A DNA stretch of 64,000 nucleotides from Nonomuraea maritima (lineage in GTDB: Bacteria > Actinomycetota > Actinomycetes > Streptosporangiales > Streptosporangiaceae), in the NCBI RefSeq assembly GCF_900100395.1, contig NZ_FNFB01000002.1:557074-621073 (forward strand). Direction: 5' to 3'. Made by a program: the position numbers and the translations under genes. The notes below the pieces were generated by a model. That model ran no database searches. It saw nothing but the letters and a program-made list of their open reading frames with translations, and was not told where the DNA came from. Shown piece after piece: positions 1 to 8,896 of the stretch (position 1 is its first letter; every line of letters begins with the position of its first letter).

Positions 1-18
1 CTGCGGTGGGCCGCCTTT

Positions 19-558
19 TCACGCGCCCAGTTCTGCCAGGCGATCGCGGAGCCACTCCTTCTCCGCCTTGCTCGACGCGCGGGCGATCAGCAGCATGCCC
101 TTGCGGTACGGGTCGGGCTCGTCCTTCGCCCTGACCGGCCTGCCGCCCTCCGAGAAGAAGCTCGCCGGCGCCTCCAGGAAGGCGAGGCGGCGGCGCAGGA
201 CCCGCGCCTGGTCCGCCGGGTCGGGCAGCGCCGACAGGAACGCCAGCAGCGCGAAGAACCTGGCCTGGTCGCTGATGTCGAGATCGGCGGGCTCGCTCAG
301 CCGCCGCAGCAGCTCCTGCCTGCCCTCCTCGGTGATCGTCAGCACCTGCCTGCGGGCCGCCGCCGCGCCGGCCTCCTCGTGCCGTTCGAGCAGGCCCTTC
401 GCCTCGAGCCGGGAGATGGCCGGGTAGAGCGCGCCGTCGCTGACCGGGCGCAGGTGGCCGGTCAGCGCGGCCAGGTGCGCCTTGAGCTCGTAGCCGTGCA
501 TGGGGCGCTCGTTCAGGAACCCCAGGATGGTCAGGCTCAGATCACCACCGCTTGCCAT
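19..558 (-). CDS. PadR-family transcriptional regulator
   Basis: A 179-residue PadR-type repressor. The N-terminal half carries the PadR winged helix (ILGFLNERPMHGYELKAHL, then DGALYPAISRLEAKGLLE). The C-terminal half is helical and fits the Vir_act_alpha_C dimerisation domain. The gene is divergent from the MATE exporter at 612 with only about 53 bp between the starts, so it most likely represses that exporter and its own promoter. PadR regulators commonly control a neighbouring transporter and are released by its substrate; the ligand cannot be read here. The ATG at 558 is the only start that keeps the whole DNA-binding domain. Confidence 0.9.
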   Translation of the reverse strand: MASGGDLSLTILGFLNERPMHGYELKAHLAALTGHLRPVSDGALYPAISRLEAKGLLERHEEAGAAAARRQVLTITEEGRQELLRRLSEPADLDISDQARFFALLAFLSALPDPADQARVLRRRLAFLEAPASFFSEGGRPVRAKDEPDPYRKGMLLIARASSKAEKEWLRDRLAELGA

Positions 559-611
559 GGGTGCATCGTAACGCTATACCTCTAAACGATGTATATCGAA
601 TCGAGGCACTT
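559..611. promoter_or_regulatory. divergent PadR/MATE promoter region
   Basis: This AT-richer 53-bp gap separates the divergent PadR and MATE starts. It contains TATAC...GTATA half-sites (around 575-595) separated by about 11 bp, the kind of imperfect dyad PadR proteins bind. The operator assignment is inferred from position and symmetry only. Confidence 0.4.
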
Positions 612-1868
612 ATGATCCGGCTGGCCCTGCCCGTCTACGTGGAACTGCTCACCGCCGTGGTCGCGGTCGGCCTGATCGACCTGCTCTGGGTGTCGTCGCT
701 GGGCGAGGCGGCCATCGCGGCGGTCACTGTGGGCACGACGGTCGAGCACGTCGCGTACGGGATGTTCCTGGCCGTGCCCACGGGCGTGACCGTGCTGGTC
801 GCCCGCCGTCACGGGCGCGCGCCACTGGCTCCGGTGATCCGGACGGGGTGGCTGCTGTGGGCGGCCCTCTCCCTCGCTCTCGCGGTGCCAGGAGTGCTGC
901 TGCGCGAGCCTCTGGCCGCGCTGTTCACCGACGAGCCCGCGCTGACGGCCGGCTTCCTGCTGATCTCGCTCGCCGGGCTGCCGGTGTACTTCGCCCAGGC
1001 GGTCGTGGACGGGATCCTGAAGGGCCTCGGCGACACCAGGCGGCCCATGCGGCACGCGCTGATCTGCAACGCGCTGGTGATCGCCCTGGACCCGCTGTTC
1101 ATCCACGGCCTCGACATGGGCGTGCGCGGGGCCGCGCTGGCCACGGCGATCGCGCGGGTGGCCACGCTGGCGGTCGCGCTGGCGTCCGTCGTACGCCTCC
1201 GCTCCCCCGGCGGCGGCCTGGTGACAGGGGAGCTGATCCGGACGGGGCTTCCCATGTCCGGAGATTTCCTGGCGCGCGACCTGGTGGGGATGGCACAGGT
1301 CGCGCTGATCGCCGGGTTCGGCACCGCGGCCGTCGCCGGCTACGGCATCGGCCAGAAGATCATGCTGGCCGGCGTCATGGTGTTCTACGCGCTGCGGCAG
1401 GCCGCGATGATCAGCACGGCCCGCTCGGGGCAGGCCGGGTCGCCGCTGCTGCTCGGCGTCGTCGCGGGAGCCCTGGTCGCGGCCGTGCTCAACGCGGTGG
1501 CAGCGCCGGTAGCCGGGTGGTTCACCGATGATCCGTCGGTGCTCCACCCGGCCGTGGGATTCCTGCGCTGGATGACGCTCTACCTGGTGCCGTTCGGCGG
1601 GCTGATCGCCGTCGGCGGGGTGCTCCAGGGCAGCGGGAGGGGCGGCCGCCTGCTCGCCGCCACCCTGGCGGGCTTCGCGGTGCAGCTGCCCCTCGCGTAC
1701 GGGCTGAGCGCGTGGCTCGGCGTCACCGGCGTGTGGCTCGCGATGGCCGCCGGAGCCGCGGTCAGCCTCGCAGGCGCGTCAGCGCCGCGCGGAGGCGGTC
1801 CTGGGCACGCTCGCGACCGAGCACCTCGATCGACTCGAACAGCGGCAGGCCGACTGTCCGGCCGGTGA
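612..1868 (+). CDS. MATE-family efflux transporter
   Basis: A polytopic membrane protein of 418 residues with about 12 hydrophobic segments and MATE-like repeats, including the [15 protein letters not shown] segment near residue 135 and [11 protein letters not shown] near residue 335, which correspond to each other in the two halves of MATE exporters. It is expected to export cationic drugs or metabolites using a Na+ or H+ gradient. The ATG at 612 is preferred because the hydrophobic region begins directly there; an upstream in-frame ATG at 552 would overlap the PadR gene. The last ~35 residues are Arg/Gly-rich and are encoded antisense to the end of gltX, so the reading frame runs about 107 bp into the convergent gene before stopping. 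Confidence 0.85.
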   Translation: MIRLALPVYVELLTAVVAVGLIDLLWVSSLGEAAIAAVTVGTTVEHVAYGMFLAVPTGVTVLVARRHGRAPLAPVIRTGWLLWAALSLALAVPGVLLREPLAALFTDEPALTAGFLLISLAGLPVYFAQAVVDGILKGLGDTRRPMRHALICNALVIALDPLFIHGLDMGVRGAALATAIARVATLAVALASVVRLRSPGGGLVTGELIRTGLPMSGDFLARDLVGMAQVALIAGFGTAAVAGYGIGQKIMLAGVMVFYALRQAAMISTARSGQAGSPLLLGVVAGALVAAVLNAVAAPVAGWFTDDPSVLHPAVGFLRWMTLYLVPFGGLIAVGGVLQGSGRGGRLLAATLAGFAVQLPLAYGLSAWLGVTGVWLAMAAGAAVSLAGASAPRGGGPGHARDRAPRSTRTAAGRLSGR

Positions 1869-3135
1869 CGGCCACCCGGACCGGGGCCTGGGCCTTGCCG
1901 AGTTTGAGCCCGTGGGCCGCGCCGACCTCCTCGAGCGCCTGCTTGAGCGACTCGGGGTCCCAGTTGACGGTGTCGAGCCGCTCGAGGTAGCCGGAGAGGA
2001 TCTCCTCAGGCGCGTTCTTCATCGCCTTGTCCCACGACGCCTGGTCGAAAACCGGCTCGTCGAGGAAGAGGAAGCCGACGTTCTGCCGGATCTCCGACAG
2101 GACGGTGATGCGGGTCTGGGCCAGGGGCGCGAGCCTGCTGAACCGCTCGCGGTCCCACGAGGGGTCGAGGTAGGGCGCGCAGCGCTCCTCGAACGTCTCC
2201 AGCGGCAGCGCCCGGATGTACTCGCCGTTGAACGCCCGAAGCTTCTTCTCGTCGAAGAAGGCGCTCGCGGAGTTGACGTCCTCGAGGCGGAACAGCGGCA
2301 CCATCTCGGACCACGGCATGATCTCGCGGTCGTCGCCGGGGCCCCAGCCGAGCAGCATCAGGTAGTTGACCATCGCCTCGGCGAGGTAGCCCTCGTCGCG
2401 GTAGCTCTCGAGGGCGACCTTGTCGCGGCGCTTGGACAGCTTCTTGCGCTGCTCGTTGACGATCACCGGCAGGTGCCCCCACACCGGCGGCGTCGCGCCG
2501 AGTGCGGGCCAGAGCAGCATCTGCTTGGCGGCGTTGCCGAGGTGCTCCTCGCCGCGTACGACGTGGGTGATGTTCTGGGTGATGTCGTCGACCGCGTTGG
2601 CCAGCACGTAGAGCGGCGAGCCGTCGGTGCGGGCGATGACGAAGTCTTCCTGGGCCTCGTTGGGGAACTCGACCTTGCCGCGTACGACGTCGTCGACCAC
2701 GGTGACGCCCTCGTCGGGGGTGCGGAAGCGGACGGCGCCCGCGGTCAGGCCGCGCTCGCGGCAGAAACCGTCGTAGCCCTTGTGCTCGGAGCCGGTACGG
2801 GCGACGAGCGCCTCACGCGTGCAGTCGCAGTAGTAGGCGCGGCCCTCGGCCAGCAGCTTAACCACCGCCTCTCGGTGCTGCGGCTCGTACGCCGACTGGA
2901 AGTAGGGGCCCTCGAAGACCGGGTGGCTGCTGTTGATGCCGATCCAGTCGAGCGCCGAGAGGATGCCCTCGGTCCACTCAGGACGGTTGCGCGTGGCGTC
3001 GGTGTCCTCGATGCGCAGCACGAACCGGCCGCCGGACTGTTCGGCCATCGCCCAGTTGAACAGTGCCGTGCGGGCGCCGCCCACGTGGAACATGCCGGTT
3101 GGGGACGGGGCGAACCGCACCCGTACTTCAGTCAC
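1762..3135 (-). CDS. gltX: glutamate--tRNA ligase
   Basis: Class I aminoacyl-tRNA synthetase that charges tRNA-Glu; because gatCAB is also in this window it may be the non-discriminating type that also charges tRNA-Gln. Visible motifs are [20 protein letters not shown] (the HIGH-like motif) at the N-terminus and KLSKR (the KMSKS-like loop) near residue 240. At 457 residues it is slightly short for the family, mainly at the C-terminal anticodon-binding end. The start is GTG at 3135, overlapping the stop of the upstream FAH-family gene by 8 bp, so the two are probably translationally coupled. The 3' end overlaps the convergent MATE frame. Confidence 0.96.
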   Translation of the reverse strand: MTEVRVRFAPSPTGMFHVGGARTALFNWAMAEQSGGRFVLRIEDTDATRNRPEWTEGILSALDWIGINSSHPVFEGPYFQSAYEPQHREAVVKLLAEGRAYYCDCTREALVARTGSEHKGYDGFCRERGLTAGAVRFRTPDEGVTVVDDVVRGKVEFPNEAQEDFVIARTDGSPLYVLANAVDDITQNITHVVRGEEHLGNAAKQMLLWPALGATPPVWGHLPVIVNEQRKKLSKRRDKVALESYRDEGYLAEAMVNYLMLLGWGPGDDREIMPWSEMVPLFRLEDVNSASAFFDEKKLRAFNGEYIRALPLETFEERCAPYLDPSWDRERFSRLAPLAQTRITVLSEIRQNVGFLFLDEPVFDQASWDKAMKNAPEEILSGYLERLDTVNWDPESLKQALEEVGAAHGLKLGKAQAPVRVAVTGRTVGLPLFESIEVLGRERAQDRLRAALTRLRG

Positions 3136-3904
3136 GGGAGACCACCTTGTTCGTGAGTGTGCCGATGCCTTCGATGCCGATGCTGACCTCGTCGCCGATC
3201 TCGAGCGGGCCGACGCCGGCCGGGGTGCCGGTCAGGATGACGTCGCCGGGGATCAGCGTCATGACCGCGCTGACGTACGCCACCAGAGCCGGGATGTCGT
3301 TGATGAGCTGGCTCGTGCGGCCGCTCTGCCTGATCTCGCCGTTGACCGTGGTGGTCAGCGCGAGGTCGCTCGCGTCGAGATCGGTCTGGATCCACGGGCC
3401 CAGCGGGCAGAATGTGTCGAAGCCCTTGGCCCGGGTGAACTGCACGTCCTTCTTCTGCAGGTCGCGGGCGGTGACGTCGTTGGCGCAGGTGTAGCCGAAG
3501 ATGACGTCCTTGACGCGCTCGACGGGGACCTCACGGCAGAGCCTGCCGATCACCACGGCCAGCTCGCCCTCGTAGTCGACCCGGTCGGACACCGACGTGG
3601 GGTAGGCGATGTTCTCGCCGTGGCCGATCACCGTGGTGGACGGCTTGATGAAGATCAGCGGCTCCTCGGGCACCTCGTTGCCCAGCTCGGCCGCGTGCTC
3701 GGCGTAGTTGCGGCCGATGGCGACCACCTTGCTCGGCAGCATCGGGGCCAGCAGCTTCACCTGGGACAGCGGGAAGCGCTCGCCGGTGAACTGCACCTGA
3801 CTGAACGGATGGCCGGCGATCACGGAGACGAACTCCTCACCCGGACCGCCCTCGACCACGCCGAACGCAACGCCTTCGCCTGTGGAGAACCTCGCTATAC
3901 GCAC
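3128..3904 (-). CDS. fumarylacetoacetate hydrolase family protein
   Basis: A 258-residue FAH-fold enzyme. The C-terminal catalytic domain shows [25 protein letters not shown] with the metal-binding acidic residues, and [16 protein letters not shown]. Enzymes of this type hydrolyse acylpyruvates, decarboxylate oxaloacetate or isomerise homoprotocatechuate products; the sequence alone does not tell which. It is the first gene of a two-gene transcript with gltX (8-bp overlap), an arrangement familiar in actinobacteria. Confidence 0.88.
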   Translation of the reverse strand: MRIARFSTGEGVAFGVVEGGPGEEFVSVIAGHPFSQVQFTGERFPLSQVKLLAPMLPSKVVAIGRNYAEHAAELGNEVPEEPLIFIKPSTTVIGHGENIAYPTSVSDRVDYEGELAVVIGRLCREVPVERVKDVIFGYTCANDVTARDLQKKDVQFTRAKGFDTFCPLGPWIQTDLDASDLALTTTVNGEIRQSGRTSQLINDIPALVAYVSAVMTLIPGDVILTGTPAGVGPLEIGDEVSIGIEGIGTLTNKVVSRD

Positions 3905-4077
3905 GTGACAAGGCTATCGCCGCCGTCAGGGGGGTCCCACCCATATAAGGGCCGCACGACACCACCCAACGTCACGCCCTGTCCATTTATAGCCCCCAAG
4001 TCCGTTTTGGTGCGCTTTATCGGCGTAGCGAGGGTTATTTCATACTCATAGGGACCACATGCGAGGGGTGACGGATC

Positions 4078-4584
4078 GTGTCGGACACCATGTCTAACCG
4101 GCCCGGCGCGGCCACCGGCGCCACAGGCACCGTGCCGCGGGCCAGGACGCAGGAGGGCGCCGGCATGGCGTCCTCGCTCGTGACCGAGAAGGGCACCACG
4201 AGCATCGACGACAGTGTCGTCGCCAAGATCGCCGGCCTCGCGGCACGCGAGGTGTCCGGCGTGCACGCCATGGGCGCGGGCCCGGCTCGGGCCCTCGGGA
4301 GCATGCGCGGCATGGTCGCCGGCCCGAGCGTCGCGCAGGGCGTGTCGGTCGAGGTGGGCGAGCGGCAGGCGGCCGTGGACCTCGACCTCGTCGCCGAGTA
4401 CGGCACCGCCATCCCCGACCTGGCGGCGGCGGTGCGCAAGAACGTCATCTCGGCGGTCGAGCGGATGTGCGGGCTGGAGGTGACCGAGGTCAACATCAGG
4501 GTGGACGACGTCCACCTGCCCGACCAGGACCGCGGCCGCGAGAGCTCGAGCAGGGCGCCGGAGCAGGAGTCCCGGGTCCAATGA
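4078..4584 (+). CDS. Asp23/Gls24 family envelope stress protein (first copy)
   Basis: A 168-residue Asp23/Gls24-domain protein and first gene of the envelope operon ending at 6752. The domain begins around residue 35 (TSIDDSVVAKIAGLAAREVSGVHAM) and ends with VEVGERQAAVDLDLVAEYG, VRKNVISAVERMCGLEVTEV and NIRVDDVHL. The first ~30 residues are low complexity. In Firmicutes such proteins coat the inner membrane face through the AmaP anchor and respond to cell-wall stress; an equivalent role here is inferred. GTG at 4078 is used; ATG at 4090 or 4165 are in-frame alternatives. The stop overlaps the next start as ATGA. Confidence 0.88.
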   Translation: MSDTMSNRPGAATGATGTVPRARTQEGAGMASSLVTEKGTTSIDDSVVAKIAGLAAREVSGVHAMGAGPARALGSMRGMVAGPSVAQGVSVEVGERQAAVDLDLVAEYGTAIPDLAAAVRKNVISAVERMCGLEVTEVNIRVDDVHLPDQDRGRESSSRAPEQESRVQ

Positions 4585-4910
4585 CCGGGCCTGCCGCGAC
4601 CCGCTCCACGACGCCCGGCCCCACCACGGATGAGGCACAGGCGATCGCGGAGCGGGCGCGGGCCTGCTCCGGGGTGGCGAGGCTGTCCGGCGGTCCGTTC
4701 GGGACGGTGGCGACGTACCTGCCGGGCCGTCGGCTCACCGGCGTCTCGGCGGACGAGCACGCCGTGGAGATCGCCATCGTCGCCACGCTCACCCGTCCGC
4801 TGCCGGAGACGGCCGATGAGGTGCGGCGGGCGGTGGCGGACCTGGCGGGCGGTCGCTCGGTGCACGTCCGCATCGACGACATCGTGAGCGATCCTCGGGA
4901 GGGATCATGA
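4581..4910 (+). CDS. short Asp23-like protein
   Basis: A 109-residue protein with no clear standalone domain name. Its core (VARLSGGPFGTVATYLPGRR, then HAVEIAIVATLTRPLPETAD and VHVRIDDI) aligns by pattern with a minimal Asp23 domain. It starts at ATG 4581 inside the previous stop (ATGA) and ends with an ATGA overlap at 4907, so it is translationally coupled on both sides. Function is inferred from the operon. Confidence 0.75.
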   Translation: MTGPAATRSTTPGPTTDEAQAIAERARACSGVARLSGGPFGTVATYLPGRRLTGVSADEHAVEIAIVATLTRPLPETADEVRRAVADLAGGRSVHVRIDDIVSDPREGS

Positions 4911-5092
4911 ACAACGCGTGGATGCCGCTGATCGGCCTGGCCGTCGGGATCGCGCTGGGCTTCGCGGGCGCCTTCGGCGGGCTGGGAGCGTTCCTGCTGG
5001 TCCTCGTGCTCGGAGCGGTCGGCTACATCATCGGCCGCGTCGTCGAGGCGGGCGAGGTCAACCTGTCCGGCCTGTCGTCGAGGCGGAAATGA
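4907..5092 (+). CDS. small two-helix membrane protein of the Asp23 operon
   Basis: A 61-residue protein with two closely spaced hydrophobic helices separated by a glycine-rich turn (LIGLAVGIALGFAGAFGG / LGAFLLVLVLGAVGYIIG) and a short basic tail ending SSRRK. This matches the DUF2273-like small membrane proteins that accompany Asp23 genes. It overlaps both neighbours by 4 bp (ATGA). Confidence 0.8.
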   Translation: MNNAWMPLIGLAVGIALGFAGAFGGLGAFLLVLVLGAVGYIIGRVVEAGEVNLSGLSSRRK

Positions 5093-5469
5093 CCGCCGTC
5101 GTCCCCGGCGGCGCGACCACGACAGCCCCTGCTGAGCGGCGGACCGCGGCCGAACGCCGGGGGCGTACCGAGATCTCCGACCGCGCGGTCACCAAGATCG
5201 CGTGCCGGGCCGCACTGGAGGTGCCCGAGGTGCGTGAGGTGTACCTCGGCACGTCGCTGTGGTCGCGGCCGTCCGGCTCGCGGGTGCGCGGCGGCCGGGC
5301 CACGCTCAAGCTCACCGTGAGCATGGCGTACCCGACGCCGTTGCACGCCGTGTCGGCGCGGCTCAGGGAGCACGTGATCAGGCGCGTCGAGGCGCAGACG
5401 GGTCTGGAGGTACGCCGTCTCGACATCGTCCTGAACGAGCTCGGCGGCGACCTGGCGTGGGGAAGCTGA
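5089..5469 (+). CDS. Asp23/Gls24 family protein (second copy)
   Basis: A 126-residue protein with a second Asp23/Gls24 domain: RTEISDRAVTKIACRAALEV, LKLTVSMAYPTPLHAVSARL and VEAQTGLEVRRLDIVLNEL. A positively charged segment (WSRPSGSRVRGGRATLK) sits between the first helix and the strands. It starts at ATG 5089 overlapping the previous TGA. The paralogue at 4078 suggests heteromeric Asp23 assemblies; that is inference. Confidence 0.85.
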   Translation: MTAVVPGGATTTAPAERRTAAERRGRTEISDRAVTKIACRAALEVPEVREVYLGTSLWSRPSGSRVRGGRATLKLTVSMAYPTPLHAVSARLREHVIRRVEAQTGLEVRRLDIVLNELGGDLAWGS

Positions 5470-5484
5470 CGGAAGGAACGTGAC

Positions 5485-6168
5485 ATGAGCTCGCAGGGCG
5501 ATCCCCGCGAGGAGCCGCGACCCATCGAACCCGCCGAGGAAGTCCCTGACGCTCAGGATGAGGCGGCGCCGGCGGGGGCGCATCGGGCGCCGCTGTCGCG
5601 GGTGCACGACAAGGTCGCCGACCGGGCCGCCGTACGGGCGTTCCGGCCGCGCCGCAGGGTGCCCGCCGTCGTGGTGGCGGTGTTGCTCACGCTGCTCGGT
5701 CTGCTGGTGGCCGTCGAGGCGCTGTCGGCGCTGACCGGCCGCCCGCTGCGCCTGGCGCCGTACGACCGGATGGCGGGCTGGGCGTCCTCGACGCTGTGGT
5801 CGGACCCGTGGTTCCTGGTCGGGGCGGCGATCGTGACGCTGATCGGCCTCGCGCTGCTCGTCACCGCGATCGTGCCGGGCCGTCCGAGGATGGTCCCGGT
5901 ACGCAGCGGGCAGCGGGATCTCGTGGTCGGGCTACGTCCCAAGGGCGTCACCCGGGCGCTCGCCCGCGCGGCCGAGCAGGTGCCCGGCGTGCGCTCGGCC
6001 CGCGCCGGGCTGCGCGGCAGCACCTTCACGGTCACGCCGACCACGTCGGGCTGGCGCGGACGCGACGAGTTCAAGCAGGACGTACGCGACGCCGTGCTCA
6101 CCAAGCTGGCCGAACTCGATCCGGCCCACCCCTACCGGGTGGCCGTGCACGTCAAGGAGCACAGGTGA
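5485..6168 (+). CDS. DUF6286-like membrane protein of the Asp23 operon
   Basis: A 227-residue protein with an acidic disordered N-terminus (to ~residue 35), two transmembrane helices (VPAVVVAVLLTLLGLLVAVE; WFLVGAAIVTLIGLALLVTA) and a C-terminal soluble domain (GVTRALARAAEQVPGVRSAR...HPYRVAVHVKEHR). This matches actinobacterial proteins that replace or accompany the AmaP anchor in Asp23 operons. An RBS-like GGAAGGA lies about 10 nt upstream of ATG 5485. The stop overlaps the next start as GTGA. Confidence 0.78.
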   Translation: MSSQGDPREEPRPIEPAEEVPDAQDEAAPAGAHRAPLSRVHDKVADRAAVRAFRPRRRVPAVVVAVLLTLLGLLVAVEALSALTGRPLRLAPYDRMAGWASSTLWSDPWFLVGAAIVTLIGLALLVTAIVPGRPRMVPVRSGQRDLVVGLRPKGVTRALARAAEQVPGVRSARAGLRGSTFTVTPTTSGWRGRDEFKQDVRDAVLTKLAELDPAHPYRVAVHVKEHR

Positions 6169-6752
6169 ACAGGAAGCCGGGCCGGGGCAACCGATGGGGG
6201 CTGGCCGTCGTCGGGCTGGTCCTGGCGATCCTCGGCGGATCGGCGCTGGCCCGCGGGCTGGGCGCGTTCCCGCAGAACTGGGCCCCCTCGCGGACGACGA
6301 TCGTGGACGCGAACGTGACGGGGTTCGTCGCGCGTACCAGCCCGTGGATCTGGTGGCTGGTGGCGCTGGCGGGCCTGATCCTCGTGGCGGTGGGGCTGCG
6401 CTGGCTGATCGCGCAGTGGCACCGGGAGGGCCGCAGGACGCTGTGTCTTCATGACACGCCGACCGGCGTCACCGACGTGTCGGCGAAAGGCATGGCCCGC
6501 GCGGTCGCCGACGACGCCGAGACCGGCCGGTCGGTGCTGCGCGCCGACGCCCGCCTGCTGGGCTCGCGCGCGGACCCCGAGGTACGGCTGCGCATGACCG
6601 CCGACGAGTCGGCCCCGCTGGGCGACCTCACGAGACACCTGACCCGGGTGGTGCTGCCTAACGTGCGCGACGCGCTGGACCGGGATCATGTACGGGCGGT
6701 GGCCCGCGTTAGCCTGGAGCCACCGTCTCCACCACAGCGAGTCGTGCATTGA
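6165..6752 (+). CDS. AmaP-like alkaline-shock membrane anchor
   Basis: A 195-residue protein with two membrane helices (WGLAVVGLVLAILGGSALAR; IWWLVALAGLILVAVGLRWL) followed by a cytoplasmic domain of alternating strands and helices (SVLRADARLLGSRADPEVRL; HLTRVVLPNVRDALD). Topology and position match AmaP, which tethers Asp23 to the membrane. Start is GTG 6165 overlapping the previous TGA. It is the last gene of the operon, with the monooxygenase gene 17 bp downstream. Confidence 0.78.
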   Translation: MNRKPGRGNRWGLAVVGLVLAILGGSALARGLGAFPQNWAPSRTTIVDANVTGFVARTSPWIWWLVALAGLILVAVGLRWLIAQWHREGRRTLCLHDTPTGVTDVSAKGMARAVADDAETGRSVLRADARLLGSRADPEVRLRMTADESAPLGDLTRHLTRVVLPNVRDALDRDHVRAVARVSLEPPSPPQRVVH

Positions 6753-6769
6753 CGAGAGGGGTCCCAGCG

Positions 6770-7141
6770 GTGTCCGTCGTGAAGATCAACGTGCTGACCG
6801 TGCCCGCCGAGATGCGGGAGGAGCTCGAACGGCGCTTCTCCAACCGGGCCGGCATGGTCGAGTCCGCTGACGGGTTCGAATGGTTCGAGCTCCTGCGGCC
6901 CGTGGAGGGCACCGACCGCTACTTCGTCTACACGCGCTGGCGCAGCGAGGACGACTTCCAGAAGTGGCAGCAGAGCATGGCGTTCCAGCGCGGGCACGCG
7001 CAGGCGGCCGAGGGCCAGGGTCACGGCCATGGGCAGGGGCAGGGTCAGGGCCACGGTCACGGGCACGGGCAGGGGCCCGCGGCGACCGACTCCGAGCTGT
7101 GGAGCTTCGAGGTCGTCGAGAACGCCTCCCCCAAGTCCTGA
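6770..7141 (+). CDS. MhuD-like heme-degrading/antibiotic-biosynthesis monooxygenase
   Basis: A 123-residue ABM-fold protein. The N-terminus (SVVKINVLTVPAEM) and positions Asn7 and Trp66 match, from memory, the mycobacterial heme oxygenase MhuD; a His at residue 76 sits one place from where the heme-ligand His is expected. Such enzymes cleave heme without releasing CO. Between residues ~83 and ~105 there is a His/Gly/Gln-rich insert (alternating GH and GQ) before the last strand (ELWSFEVVENA). The GTG at 6770 is chosen because GAGAGGG lies nine bases upstream; a TTG at 6749 is less likely. Confidence 0.82.
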   Translation: MSVVKINVLTVPAEMREELERRFSNRAGMVESADGFEWFELLRPVEGTDRYFVYTRWRSEDDFQKWQQSMAFQRGHAQAAEGQGHGHGQGQGQGHGHGHGQGPAATDSELWSFEVVENASPKS

Positions 7142-7266
7142 CCGTACGCGGGCCGACGGGCGTCAGGAGCTATCACAAATCGGGCATCCAGCTTGACCGC
7201 TGATCGCGATTCCGAAAACATGTTCTGCTCCGACTTGTGTTCCCTCATGCCCCAGGAGGCACTGGC

Positions 7267-8895
7267 GTGCGCCGGCTCGCGATCCCCCTTGCCCTCACGC
7301 TGGCCGTCGGCGCCCTCGTGAGCCCCGCGCACGCCGACAAGGTGACCCGCACCGCCGAGTGCCAGGGCGACTGGCTGCCCGGCACGCCCACGGCCACGGA
7401 CGTCATGAACGGCGAGATCTCGCTGGTCGGGCTGCCTCCGTACCAGCTGGGCAAGAAGATCAACTGGGCCGCCAGCCCGTACAAGAACCGGTCGTGGGAG
7501 TACGTCTTCCAGTCGCTGCGCTGGATGGGCACCCTCGTCGTCGAGTACGAGAACACCGGCGAGGAGCGCTACCTCAACCGCGCCACCGAGATCGCCAAGG
7601 ACTGGGTCGAGCACAACAAGTACGGCGCCAAGGGCACGAAGCCGTACGTGTGGACCGACCACCCGGTGTCGCTGCGCACGCAGCCGCTGCTCTGCCTGAG
7701 CAAGCACGTGAACGCGAGCTGGCTGAAGGACAGCCTGGCCGTGCACGCCAAGCTGCTGTCCGACCCGCGGCTGTACAAGAAGGGCCACAACCACGGCATC
7801 GACCAGGACATCGCCCTCATGGGCATCGGCTGCCGCTACGGCCGCAAGGAATGGGAAGACCTCGCCACCCGCCGGCTGACCGGCACGGTGAAGCTCGACG
7901 TCGACTCCCAGGGCGCGCTGATGGAGCAGGCGCCGCGGTACGCGGTCTACGTGTACGGCCGGCTGCAGGTCGCGATGACCAACATGAAGTCCTGCGACCG
8001 CAAGGTGCCCGCCGACATCGCCCGGCGCAGCGAGGCGCTGAAGGACTTCATCGCCCACGCCACCATGCCGAACGGCTACATGGCGCCCATCGGCGACGGC
8101 AGCGCCGACACCGAGCCCAAGATGGAGACCGGCACGCCGAAGCAGCAGGTCAAGGTCTACAACGCGGGCTACGTCTTCGGCCGTACGTCGTGGAAGGAGC
8201 CGGAGTCGGCCTACTACTCGATCCGGTTCGGGCCCGGGCTGAAGTTCCACGGGCACGAGGACCACCTCGGCGTCACCTACTTCGCGCACGGCCGCGACAT
8301 CCTGGTCGACGGCGGGTTCCACTCCTACGAGAAGAGCGCCTACCGCTACTGGACGCTCTCGCCGGAGGCGCACAACGTGCCGACGGTGGTCGGCGAGCGG
8401 TTCCGGCCGCGTACCGCGAGCAAGCTCGTCAAGACCAGCTACGGCGACGACCGCCAGGCCTACCGGCTGACCGACAAGGCGTACGGCGTGAGCCGCACCC
8501 GGTCGGTGCTGGTCAACCACGGTGACGACCTGATGGCGGTGCTCGACACGGCCTCCGGCGGCAAGAAGGTCAGCAACCTGTGGCGGTTCGCCCCCGACCT
8601 CAAGCTGATCTCCAACAGCGGCGGCAAGGTCGTGCTCGGCGACGGCAAGTTCAAGGTCACCCTGCTCCAGTTCAGCTCCTGCCGCCCGGTCGGCGGGCAG
8701 AAGGTCGAGCGGGGCGGCAAGCTCGGCTGGGTCTCGCCCACCTACCTGTCGAAGCAGCCCACGAACGTCGTGGTCTCGCCGGCGGCGACGTCGCTGCTCA
8801 CGGTGATCGTGCCGGGCAACGAGGCGCCGAAGGTGTCGTGCTCCGGCGGGAAGGTCACGGTGAACGGCGTGTCCTTCGCCGCCGGAGTGCTCTAG
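7267..8895 (+). CDS. secreted heparinase II/III-family polysaccharide lyase
   Basis: A 542-residue exported protein with an N-terminal signal peptide (RRLAIPLALTLAVGALVSP, then AHA cleavage). An alpha-toroid region covers roughly residues 40-290, including HNHGIDQDIALMG with likely catalytic Asn/His. A beta-sandwich heparinase II/III domain follows (YVFGRTSWKEPESAYYSI; KFHGHEDHLG; DILVDGGFHSYEKSAYRYW; SPEAHNVP). Lyases of this fold cleave uronate-containing polysaccharides by beta-elimination; the substrate is unknown. GTG 7267 has AGGAGG seven bases upstream. The stop is one base from the convergent cimA stop. Confidence 0.85.
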   Translation: MRRLAIPLALTLAVGALVSPAHADKVTRTAECQGDWLPGTPTATDVMNGEISLVGLPPYQLGKKINWAASPYKNRSWEYVFQSLRWMGTLVVEYENTGEERYLNRATEIAKDWVEHNKYGAKGTKPYVWTDHPVSLRTQPLLCLSKHVNASWLKDSLAVHAKLLSDPRLYKKGHNHGIDQDIALMGIGCRYGRKEWEDLATRRLTGTVKLDVDSQGALMEQAPRYAVYVYGRLQVAMTNMKSCDRKVPADIARRSEALKDFIAHATMPNGYMAPIGDGSADTEPKMETGTPKQQVKVYNAGYVFGRTSWKEPESAYYSIRFGPGLKFHGHEDHLGVTYFAHGRDILVDGGFHSYEKSAYRYWTLSPEAHNVPTVVGERFRPRTASKLVKTSYGDDRQAYRLTDKAYGVSRTRSVLVNHGDDLMAVLDTASGGKKVSNLWRFAPDLKLISNSGGKVVLGDGKFKVTLLQFSSCRPVGGQKVERGGKLGWVSPTYLSKQPTNVVVSPAATSLLTVIVPGNEAPKVSCSGGKVTVNGVSFAAGVL

Positions 8896-8896
8896 C

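Noticed and set aside
1..4077. tRNA-Glu/tRNA-Gln genes near gltX
   Set aside because: No T-loop GGTTCGANTCC pattern with matching acceptor stems was found. The GGTTCGAA at about 6876 lies inside a coding region.
7142..7266. Functional RNA between the monooxygenase and lyase genes
   Set aside because: Only 125 bp with no strong stem-loop; it probably holds just a promoter.
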